A stretch of DNA of 64,000 bases from Bog-113 sp965226755 (GTDB taxonomy: Bacteria > Acidobacteriota > Terriglobia > Bryobacterales > Bryobacteraceae). Below the pieces are notes generated by a model that worked only from the letters and a program-made list of their open reading frames with translations, made no database searches and had not been told where the DNA came from. The stretch spans positions 248,001 through 312,000 of the forward strand of contig CBDDDT010000003.1 in assembly GCA_965226755.1 (NCBI GenBank), given 5' to 3'. Position 1 is the stretch's first letter. Each line of letters starts with the position of its first letter. This document shows, in pieces, positions 55,155 to 64,000 of the stretch. The position numbers and the translations under genes were made by a program.

Positions 55155-56391
55155 ACTTTCGCTCCGATCGGGATCTCCATGGCCACGGCACGCAGGTCCT
55201 CTGTCGCCAGTTTCAGATAAGCCAGCGTTGAGTCCGCTGAGCGATGCCCCAACAGATCTCCGATTTGCTTCATGGGCACCGTCGCGCGCAATAGACTCAC
55301 TGCTCGGGCATGGCGAAAATATGGGGGCCGTGTTTGCCCGCGGTGCTCACCCCGGCGGCCTTGAGCCGAACGTGAACCAACCCGTGCACGGCTCCGCCTC
55401 CCGTGAACGGACGACACGGTGCCTTGCTCCGAAGGAACATCTCCCGAAAATTTGTTTTCGGGCGGGAGTTCTGTAGGTACTGCAAAACTGCTTCCCCCAC
55501 TTCGGGCAGCAGCGGCAGATGGGTTGTTGCACCAGTCTTGCTGTGGCGAATCCGGACGGTTTCTTTGCGCCAGTCGACGTCGTCGAGGCGCAGTGCCGTG
55601 ATCTCCCCGGCCCGTACGCCATAGGTCGAAAGCAGTGTAAGGATCGCGTAATCGCGCAGACCTTTGGTCGTTTGGTCGTCCTGTGTCACCGCCAGGACTC
55701 GCTTCACGTCCTCGGCTCCGATGGCACACGGAATGCCTTCGTGCGCATAGATCGAAGGTGCAATTACTGTGGGGGAGAGATCGAGGGTGGTCCGCTCTGC
55801 CAGGTGCAGCCACCGCAAGAAACTGCGCATCTTACCGGCTACATCTTTGAGCGAAATCCTTCGTAATGACCTTGCCCGATGCTTCATATATGCATCCACA
55901 TCGTGAAGGGTCAGACGGGAAAGTTCCTCTTCGGTCGCACGTTCTCCCAGCCAGACCAGGAAACAGCAGGCCTCGTTGCGGCGACACAATATCGTTGTCG
56001 GAGCCAATCCCCGGAAAGCGCTCATCCACAGGGAGTAGGCTTCACAGATCTCTTGTTGCAACTTCGTGGCAGGCGTGATCGCAGCCGCGACTGGCGGCCA
56101 TTGGCCCTGGACCACGCGCAAAAGCATGTTGAGCGGCGTGGACCGCCAGTGCCTGTAATCCGGTGAATCCTCGTGGCGGAGAGGATGCATCCACGGCGCC
56201 TGTTGAAGGTATCGGTCGATGTCCTCAGGTCGGGTCGCGGTGATCGCGACGCGCCGTTTGTTGAGATCGGCCACAAAACGGCGGGCTACGCCCATGTATT
56301 GGCTCACGGTCCCCGCCGTATATGATTCCGTGTCCATGTGACTTCTCAGCTTCGAAAGCCACGCATCGTTGCTAAAACTCAGGTCTGACAT
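55151..56391 (-). pseudogene. RIT recombinase, first of the trio, frameshifted
   Basis: About 413 residues when whole. The start at 56391 is set by GGAGG 5 nt upstream (MSDLSFSNDAW). Arg lies in YGVRAGEITAL. At about 55313-55320 the frame HGPHIF continues as AMPEQ-stop, but with one base added it reads HGPHIFRHARAVSLL, then LLGHRSADSTLAYLKL to the stop at 55151. The lesion falls between the catalytic His and Arg of box II, so the protein as written lacks Arg, His and Tyr. Either the element is now dead or this is a sequencing error. Confidence 0.75.
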
Positions 56392-56583
56392 GTGCACCTC
56401 CAGGTGACGCCCAAGGGTGCCACGTGCCCAAATAATGGCGAGCAAACGATATGGCCAAAGAAGCCATTTTCGCTCAGCAATAGTAGGTAAACGCTGCGAC
56501 AAGCCGTGATCTATGTCTCGGAGGGCGTTTGCGGCGCGCAAGTCCACTGCGGCGGTACACTTGAGCCGGAGCCAGGACGAAAC

Positions 56584-58337
56584 GTGAAAATAGTGTTCAT
56601 TTGCGCAGTCGCTGCCATGCTGCTCGCCGAGAGTATTCAAGGGCAGCCTCAGCTGCCACGTTTCGCGGCTAACCGGACTCCGCTTTCTCCGGGAGCGCTT
56701 TCGTCGCTTTATGGACAGGACCTCGGTCCGGATCAGGGATGCGTGGGGAGAGCAGATCCCGGCACCCGAGAGATTCCCGATCCCCGGCGTGCGAGCGCCT
56801 TCATGCCCGTCGACCCAACGGTATATCCCCGGCAGCTCTGTGGGGTTCAGGTCTTCGTTGGAGGCGAAGCTGCCGGTTTATTGTACGTGCAGGCAAAGCA
56901 AGTTAACTTCAAAACGCCGCAGAACATCCCTTTGGAAGGTGTGGTAGAAATCAAGGTCGTTTACCAGGGGCTTTCGAGTTCGGGTGTTCAGGCCCAAATT
57001 GATCTGGATCGTCCGAAGATCTCTCTGGACGGTATTGCCCGAGTTGGCGGACCGGTGTGGATCCACGTCGAATTACCCCAGCGTTTAGGCGCCGTCGCGT
57101 ATCCGGCTTATAGTCCGCCTCTGGATTTTGGATGTAATCAGCTGGAAGTGCGCGGTAACGGGATCCCCCTGGCGCGGACTGAATTTGTCAGCCGACAGGG
57201 CATAACCCCTCCCGGGAATGGTTGCGGCACGACACAGTGTCCCCGGGTGATCCGCAGGCACACGCGGGCCGCCTGCCTCTTCACCTGCGTTATCGGTTGA
57301 GCACGCCGGGCATCTACGAAGTGCGCTATGGGCGGGCCAGCAACTTTTCCCCAAAGGAAATCGGTACTCAATCCGAGTGGACTCGGATTGAGATTCTCCC
57401 CGCGGCACCGGTTTTACCGGTGGCCGCTCCGCAAGATCCATCCGAAATTCTCACCGATTACCTGCCCGGTATCCTGGGCTACCCGAACGCGGCGACGCTG
57501 TCGATTGTAGTGGGCTACACCTATCATCCTGACGATACTGTCCGCCGGTATGCCGCAGCGGCCCTCGACTGGTGGCCCGAGGAGGAAGTGAACCGCAGCC
57601 TTTTGGAGGCGATTCGAACCAGAGGCCCCAGCGACGAAGCGATTCGCCGTTTCAGCGTGCGGCCGATGCCGGAAATCATTGGCCCGATGATTCCGTATCT
57701 TCAATCCGATAATCCAGTGCTTCTGCGAGGCGCGCTGTTGGGCCTGGGTTGGCAGCTGAGGTTAGACACGAACCGGCAACCGGGCGGAGTCGAGATCCGG
57801 GCCGAATCCGCAATCCCGTCTGCGGCTGAGCGCATAGCGAAAATCGGAGACCCTCAAATCGCATCAGACCTGGCGGTGACCCTGAGTGCAGTCCGCAATG
57901 AGCGGGCTCGCGACGTGCTGTGGAGTTTCGTCGAGCGTGGCATTGCGCGCGAGCAGTCGCTCATTGCGATCACCTGGCGGAAGGATCCGCTGGATTTGCC
58001 GCGCCTGGGATCGTTACTGACTGCGCATGTCACGGGAGATCCGCTCAACCGGGAATTGTCCAGCCTGCCGAACGCCCTGCGGAATTCGTATGGAGATGCG
58101 GCGCTGCCGTTCCTTGAGGGTGGACTGCAATCGGGCTACGCTTTCGTACCATCCGAGTGCGCTCGTGAATTGGTGCTGGCCGGGCGCCGATCGGGATTTG
58201 CCTTCGTCGTCAGGGCGATTGAAGGCAATGAGAGATACAAACAGGAGTTGACGCAGTTCATCCATGACAGCTTTCCGGAAACCAGAGGGACGGACGAGGG
58301 CGCATTGCTGGCGTTCCTAAAGCGGCGCGCCAACTGA
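56584..58337 (+). pseudogene. Secreted Solibacter-type protein with HEAT-like repeats, frameshifted
   Basis: A passenger gene inside the RIT element. It starts at GTG (AGGA 6 nt upstream) with signal peptide KIVFICAVAAMLLAE. The early part (LSSLYGQDLGP, then VQVFVGGEAAGLLYVQAKQVNF) is the beta-domain pattern found in great numbers in Solibacter, TIGR03437-like. Around 57222-57240 a one-base shift joins it to LPLHLRYRLSTPGIYEVRYG, followed by HEAT-like helical repeats to FLKRRAN. Function unknown. Probably host DNA captured by the element. Confidence 0.65.
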
Positions 58338-58376
58338 ACCCGGAAGCGGAGCTCCGACCACGGCCATGGATTGAAG

Positions 58377-58874
58377 TCACTGATCGACAGTAAAGAGGAC
58401 ATGACGATCGGCTTCTGCTGCTCTCTTGAAAAAAGGAGCCAAATCCTTGAAGTTATCCCACGTGTATGCGAAATCCTCATCAGATTTCGGATGCTGATAA
58501 TCATCCTGATCAATGCTGCTGTATCGTCCGCGCAGCCACGCTTCATCAAGTTCCCCGAGCGCCAAGGCGAGAGCTTTGGCTTGGTCTGGCGTCACCAGCG
58601 ACATTATGTAGTTTTCTCCGTGGTAAAGTTGGCGACCGCCTAGAATCGCAAGATTCTTGGGATACTCACCTCGGTCCAAAACCAGCGTTCCGTCGGATAG
58701 GCATCGATGAATCGCGTCCCAAGCCTTGTCCGTCTGAAGCAGCCAGTCTTGCTCCCAACGTTCCTCGATCTCGTCCTGGACAATTCGCAAAGTCTCGTTG
58801 TCGTCCGGCGCCCTCAAGAGACGATCCGCATCGTCGCTATTGACAGCAAAGTGAACGCCGCGGCAAGCCATCAA
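58377..58874 (-). CDS. DUF1877 family protein
   Basis: A 165-residue protein: MACRGVHFAV at the start, then EERWEQDWLLQTDKAWDAIHRCL, ILGGRQLYHG and YIMSLVTPDQAKALALAL, the conserved blocks of DUF1877 (YfbM-like), a cytoplasmic family of unknown role. Stand-alone gene near the right end of the RIT element, intact, so possibly still expressed. Confidence 0.85.
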   Translation of the reverse strand: MMACRGVHFAVNSDDADRLLRAPDDNETLRIVQDEIEERWEQDWLLQTDKAWDAIHRCLSDGTLVLDRGEYPKNLAILGGRQLYHGENYIMSLVTPDQAKALALALGELDEAWLRGRYSSIDQDDYQHPKSDEDFAYTWDNFKDLAPFFKRAAEADRHVLFTVDQ

Positions 58875-59066
58875 TCGATCTTAGCGCTGGAGCTTCGAAT
58901 TTCTTGCGGCATCCTCCTGGCAGTGCGCAGCGGCGAAGAGAGTCCCTAAGGTCAACCTCTAGAGAGAGTCGTCTGGGTCGGTTTCGCGAAGTAGAGGCGG
59001 ATCACTTTTCGCGAGCGCTGAAGTGCGGTGAAGATCACCTCAAAGCTTCATCAGCCCCACTGGGCC

Positions 59067-59097
59067 TTTCCTCACCATTATTGAATCCTCACCATTA
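59067..59097 (-). repeat. Right inverted end of RIT element, two TGGTGAGG boxes
   Basis: CCTCACCA occurs at 59070-59077 and 59087-59094, 17 bp apart, mirroring the left end. The shared order (box, AAAG inside; TAA outside) supports a true terminal inverted repeat. Confidence 0.72.
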
Positions 59098-59129
59098 GCC
59101 AAATAATGATCTGCTGACGATTATTCGGG

Positions 59130-62100
59130 AATTATCCGATCTATGATCCGGTATACCGTCGAAGTCCGCACTTGACACGATCCATTCACGATTACTTTCT
59201 CGCGAAGACCGTTGACGTGGTCCGGCCCGGAGGACTGATCGCGCTGATAACCAGCCGCTACACCATGGACAAAAGAGGACTCCGCGGTGCGACGCCATCT
59301 GTCGGATGAAGCGACTTTGTTGGGCGCGCTGCGGTTGCCCAACACGGCATTCAAGGAGAATGCGGGAACAGACGTGACGGCCGATATTCTGTTCCTCCAA
59401 AAGCGTTCGCCAGAGACACCGCTCGATGGCGAGAGTTGGATTGATCTGCGAGCCACTGAGACGACGGATGGTCCAGTGCAGATTAACGAGTATTTTGCCC
59501 GCCACCCGGAGATGATGCTAGGCCGTATGGGAATGGAGTCGGGACAGTATGGCATGGCTCCCGCCCTGATCGGAAACCTGGAGCAAGGTGCGCTCGAAAG
59601 AGCCGTTTCACTCCTTCCCGCCGCTGTGTACAAGAACAGGGACCGCCAAGGTCCCGCGTTAGGTGGTGGGCCTGATCAAGTTCCTTCGGTCGGTGAAGTC
59701 AAAGAAGGTGGGCTCGCCGAGCTGGACGGCCAGATCGTGGTTCGCCGCGGCAACTCATTCGAGCCTGTGCCGCGGACCGTTTCGGCCAGTGCAAGGATTC
59801 GCGGAATGCTTCAGGTGCGTGACGCGGTCCGCGAGGTGTTCCGGACCCAGCTTTCCGACGCGCCGGACTCAGCCATCGTCGAGGCACGCCGCCATCTAAA
59901 TCGAACCTACGATTTCTTCGCTTCCCGCTTTGGACCCCTAAACGCGAGGGAGAACGTGAAAGCGTTTGCCGATGATCCAGACCTACCCCTTCTGGTGTCA
60001 CTCGAAGAATTTGACCCGGAGACGAAACGAGCGACGAAGACCGCAATTTTTGATCGCCGGACATTGGAGCGCTATCGCCCGGTCGAGCGCGTCGAGACCG
60101 CATCGGAGGCGCTGCTGGTGTCGCTCAACGAGACTGGCGAAATTAACTGGACGCGAATGGAATCGCTCACGGGCAAGGATGCTTCTGAGTTGCAAGACGA
60201 ACTTGGACCGCTGGTCTACCGAAATCCCGAGGGCGGAGCATGGGAGACTGCCGACCGCTACCTGAGCGGCAACGTGCGCGCAAAACTCGCGGTTGCCCAG
60301 GCTTCGGAAAAAATCGACCCAGCGTACCGCCGGAATGTCGAAGCGCTCCAGGCTGTCCAGCCTAAAGATCTGGAGCCGGGCGAGATTGAAGCTCGCCTCG
60401 GCTCGTCGTGGATTCCTCCCTCGGACATCCGCGACTTCGTTACCGAGTTATTAGACGTTACCCGCGCGAGCGTGAAAATCGGATACGCCGAATCCATCGC
60501 CACATGGACAATTGAACTCGACTACGGCGCGAAGTTCGTCGTGAACAATACTACGACCCACGGTACCGCACGCTTCCGTGCGTCCGAGTTGATCGAGCAA
60601 TCGCTGAATAGGCGGACACCGACAGCTTACGATGAGGACGCGGACGGGAACCGTATCGTGAATCAGCCGGAGACAATTGCTGCCAGAGAGAAGCAGCAGC
60701 AGTTGAAGGATCGCTTTCGCGATTGGGTTTGGGAAGATCGCGAACGCGCAACGCGGCTCGCGCAAGAATACAACTTCCGATTCAACAACATTCGGCTCCG
60801 GGACTTCGATGGCTCGCATCTGACCTTGCCAGGGATGGTGCGGACGTCCCTACGCGACGGAGATCTCGCGCCACATCAGAAGGACGCAGTCTGGCGTATC
60901 CTCCAGGGCGGTAGTCCACTGTTGGCGCATGTCGTGGGAGCGGGCAAGACCTGGACCATGACCGCCGCCGCGATGGAACTCCGCCGTCTGGATCTCGCGA
61001 AGAAGCCGATGTTCGTTGTGCCGAATCATCTGGTCGACCAGTGGGGAGCGGAGTTCTTGAAGTTGTACCCGCAAGCTCGCCTGTTCGTAGCCGGGAAGGA
61101 CCACTTTGAGACTGGCAACCGCCAGCAAGCAATGGCGCGCATCGCGACTGGGAACTACGACGCCGTGATCGTCTCCCACCGGTCATTCGAGTTCCTGCCC
61201 GTATCGGACAAGTACTTCAACCGCTTTGTCGAAAAGCAGGTGGCGGAACTCGATGCCGAAATCAGTACGGTAAACGATTCCAAAGGCGACAACCGCCGCA
61301 TGGTAAAGGAACTGGAGAAAGCTAAGAAGCGCCTGATCGTCAGGCTCAAGAAACGGGCGGACCGAGACTCCAAAGACCGCACCATGACGTTCGAAGAACT
61401 GGGCGTCGATCAGCTTTTCGTAGACGAGGCTGACCTATACAAAAACTTGGCCTACGTCACAAAAATGACCAGGATCGCTGGCTTACCGAACTCTGACAGC
61501 AACCGCGCGTTCGATATGTTCCTGAAGATTCGCTACCTTCAGGAAAGCAGTGACGGCCGCGGGGTCGTCTTCGCCACCGGCACACCTATCTCCAATACCC
61601 TGGCCGAGATGTACACGATGCTCCGCTATCTCGGATCGGAGATGCTCTCCGAGCGGAAGGTCGATCACTTCGATGCGTGGGCTGCAAACTTTGCCGAGCC
61701 AGTGACGTCGCTCGAACTCGCCCCGGACGGATCGGGATACCGGATGCACACCCGGTTCGCCAAGTTTATCAATCTGCCTGAATTGCTTTCTGTGTTCCGC
61801 ACTGTGGCAGACGTGCAAACGGCAGATATGCTGAACCTACCTCGTCCGGCTCTTGAAAATGGCAGACCGGCTATAGAAGCAGCACCTTCAAGCCCGGAAC
61901 TGAAAGCATTCATTCGAACCCTAACGGAACGGGCGGAACGTTTGAAGAAAGAGCGCGTCGACCCGGCAGTGGATAACATGCTTAAGATCACCGGCGAAGG
62001 CCGAAAGGCGGCCCTCGATATGCGACTGATCGATCCGCACGCCGAGCCAGAAACTGAGACTAAGATTGATCGCGCCGTTTCCCGCATCGTCACGATTTGG

Positions 62101-63654
62101 AAGGCGACGCACAGCGAGCGCTCGACTCAACTCGTCTTTAGCGACCTTTCGACGCCCGATCCGGACCGATTCAACGTTTACCACGATGTCCGGTCGAAGC
62201 TCGTCAAGGCTGGTGTTCCCGCCCCAGAGATCGCGTTTATCCATGACGCAGAAACCGATACCGCCAAGAAGCTGCTTTTCGACGGTGTGAACGCCGGGAG
62301 GGTAAGGATATTGCTCGGATCGACCGAGAAGATGGGTGCCGGCACGAATGTTCAGCGACGGCTGGTGGCACTCCATCACCTGGACGCACCCTGGCGCCCA
62401 CGCGATATTGAGCAACGCGAGGGCCGGATCTTGCGCCAAGGCAATGCGAACAAGGAGGTTCAGATCTTCCGCTACGTCACCGAAGGGTCCTTCGATGCCT
62501 ATATGTGGCAGACCCTCGAAACAAAGGCCCGTTTCATTCAGCAGGTGATGCGTGGAGAAACCTCGGTGCGCTCGGCGGAGGATCTGGAGAGCGGCGCGCT
62601 CACCTACGCGGAGATCAAGGCGATTGCGTCCGGCAACCCTGCTGTCGTTGAAAAGATCAAAATCGATACGGAAGTCCGCAAGCTCGACCAGTTGCGCGCT
62701 GTTCACGCCAATCAACAGCGCCATATCCGTTGGGAGATTCGCGACCTGCCGCGGCAGATCACGGAAGCGAAACAACACCGGGCCGCTATCGACGCCGACA
62801 TCGCGACCAGAAATGCAAGCGAGTCCAGTGAGTTCACCATGATGGTAGGCAATCGCATTTTCTCCGGCAAAGGTGCGCGGGAAGAGGCTGCCAAAGCTCT
62901 AACGTTCACAATCCTCTCCTGGCGTGAAGATCAAACGATGCAGCCGCGCGGTTCCTTCCGTGGCTTCGAAATATTAAGCAGAGGGAAGAGCGGCGGTTTC
63001 GGACTGCTTCAAGAGGACGAGCGGATTCCCGAACTGTTCATACGAGGACGCGCCACGTATTCGGCAAACTTGAATGCGACGAACCCGGTCGGAACTGTCC
63101 AGAGCATCGAACACGCGCTGAGGAATTTAGACAAGCTGGCCGCCGAGCAGCAGAACCGGGTCTCCCGAATCGAGAAAGAGCTTGCCGATTACCGGTTGCA
63201 GGCGGAACGACCGTTCGAGCACGAGGAGCGCCTTAAGCAGTTGCTCGCCCGCCAGTCTGAGCTGAATTCACTCTTGGACCTGGACAAAGGCGATCAACAA
63301 GCAGGCGACTCTGCTCCCGACCTCAAGGACGACCCGCAAGTCGGGCGGACTGCGCCCGCAACATCACGGTGCCGTGATGAAGTAGCTAAGGAGGCTGAGG
63401 CGTACATGCGCTCGTCGGGAACCGCCATCCGAGAATTGCCTATCGCGGAGCGCACGCCACCGCAGACGGGACCGGTCAGCGGCAGGGCTGTTGCGAAGGA
63501 TGAAGCGCATGTTGCGTTCGCGACCGCTGCGAACTGCTTCTTCGTCGTGGAAGCAGCGTCTCTCGGTCGCGACGTAGAAATCGGTGAACGCTTGTCTCTG
63601 CGCTTCCATAAGGGTCGTGCGTCCATAGACACGGGTCGAGCGCGGACAAGATGA
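59130..63654 (+). pseudogene. C-terminal part of the giant DNA methylase-helicase
   Basis: Continuation of the gene begun at 51696. It reads N-Y-P-I-Y-DP, then SIHDYFLAKTVD and RPGGLIALITSRYTMDK, completing the methylase domain. At an A-run (59271-59274) one extra A shifts the frame; from there an uninterrupted 1,455-residue stretch runs to the stop. It holds helicase motif I HVVGAGKTWTMTA, motif II FVDEADLYKNL, the ATGTP motif III, and C-terminal helicase motifs STEKMGAGTNVQ and REGRILRQGN, then a long coiled-coil. The protein would combine adenine methylation with DNA translocation. Its long clean open frame suggests the insertion upstream is recent. Confidence 0.82.
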
Positions 63655-63892
63655 AGGATGTGACGCTCATCGGCTCAACTTCCGGTGGCGCGTCATCAAC
63701 CACGATTTTCGTCCGCCATATACGCAGGTCGCCGACTCTTCGTCCAATTAAATAACTTCCCGATTGACCGGCCGAGGTTCGCGATTGGGGAGCCTCCCAA
63801 GGTGACCATACAGACCGACGCGGAACTGACGCGGAACAGTTGCGGGATACGGATACGGAGTACAATGATTTGGTTGTTTCGTGAGGACTACA

Positions 63893-64000
63893 ATGCGCGA
63901 CCCTGAGACGGATCGGCTGCCAAAGGAAGCGGGGACGGATGATAGACGCCTGCGGCGCGAGGACTTCATAGCGCTATTCGCCGATTTTCTGGATACGCAG
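63893..64000 (+). CDS. 5' end of a gene cut by the window edge
   Basis: An ATG preceded by GTGAGG 5-8 nt upstream opens a frame of 36 codons running to the edge (MRDPETDRLPKE, then REDFIALFADFLDT). Charged, no signal peptide, no family recognised. TACAAT 20-30 bp upstream (63861-63866) may be a -10 box. Confidence 0.45.
   Translation, partial: MRDPETDRLPKEAGTDDRRLRREDFIALFADFLDTQ

Larger units (their letters stand above)
52685..59128. mobile_element. RIT element (three tandem tyrosine recombinases) with passengers
   Basis: A 6.4-kb insertion that splits the methylase gene. It carries three overlapping tyrosine recombinase genes on the minus strand (56391 to 52786), the defining content of RIT elements, plus a Solibacter-type gene and a DUF1877 gene. 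Inverted ends lie at 52691-52721 and 59067-59097. TTCGG occurs at both joints (52685-52689 and 59124-59128) and is the likely crossover core. A 29-bp stretch between the right inverted end and TTCGG is unexplained and may be element sequence. Confidence 0.85.

Overview
Organism and overall character. The window is GC-rich (roughly 58-60 %) bacterial DNA, densely coded, with many 4-nt ATGA overlaps. It looks like a member of the Acidobacteriota, probably a Solibacter/Bryobacterales relative. The clues are a passenger gene (56584-58337) with the beta-sandwich/HEAT-like architecture common in Solibacter, and the sequence style of the integrase and of the conjugative-element genes. This is inference from sequence style; no search was run. 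Most of the window is accessory DNA.

Left edge (1-3.1 kb): a tyrosine integrase runs up to a 45-nt copy of the 3' half of tRNA-Gly(CCC), an attachment-site footprint. Beyond it lie two minus-strand genes broken by several 1-nt shifts: a glycine-rich protein and a lipoprotein alpha/beta-hydrolase. Next (3.2-9.0 kb, minus strand) come two secreted cytochrome-like genes and a compact three-gene cluster: radical SAM/SPASM maturase, then DUF483-like plus SAM methyltransferase fusion, then a protein with 13 tandem H-[DN]-D-H-D-D units. The last three resemble a peptide-modification system whose substrate would be the repeat protein.

9.5-26.7 kb (plus strand): a long, tightly packed operon. It encodes a GH13 enzyme, an MFS exporter, a small membrane protein, a PQQ-type beta-propeller, an animal-type heme peroxidase, a ferritin-like VioB-type protein, a LodA-like oxidase with its LodB-like flavoprotein, an alpha/beta-hydrolase, three CHAT/caspase-like proteins and a 122-aa protein. 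The combination of a quinone-oxidase pair with caspase-like proteases is unusual.

27.1-44.6 kb (minus strand): a defence island. Module one is a MerR-type DNA-binding protein, SNF2 helicase-DUF3883, AlbA/Schlafen-type ATP-binding protein, possible sliding-clamp-like protein, DUF1156 adenine methylase with Zn ribbons, ParB-like protein and HEPN-DUF499 ATPase. It resembles BREX/DISARM logic but has no PglZ or DrmAB. Module two, beyond a transposase remnant, has three TIR or TIR-like proteins.

45.6-63.7 kb (plus strand): part of an integrative conjugative element with ArdC-like protein, VirD4/TraG coupling protein, SSB, TraF peptidase, TraB-like protein and a giant DNA methylase-helicase. The methylase gene is split just after its catalytic NIPF motif by a RIT element (recombinase in trio, about 6.4 kb). 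That element has inverted ends built from paired 8-bp repeats and carries two passenger genes. The methylase also carries two 1-nt shifts. Undoing the first would restore both the methylase frame and a small gene lying inside it in another frame.
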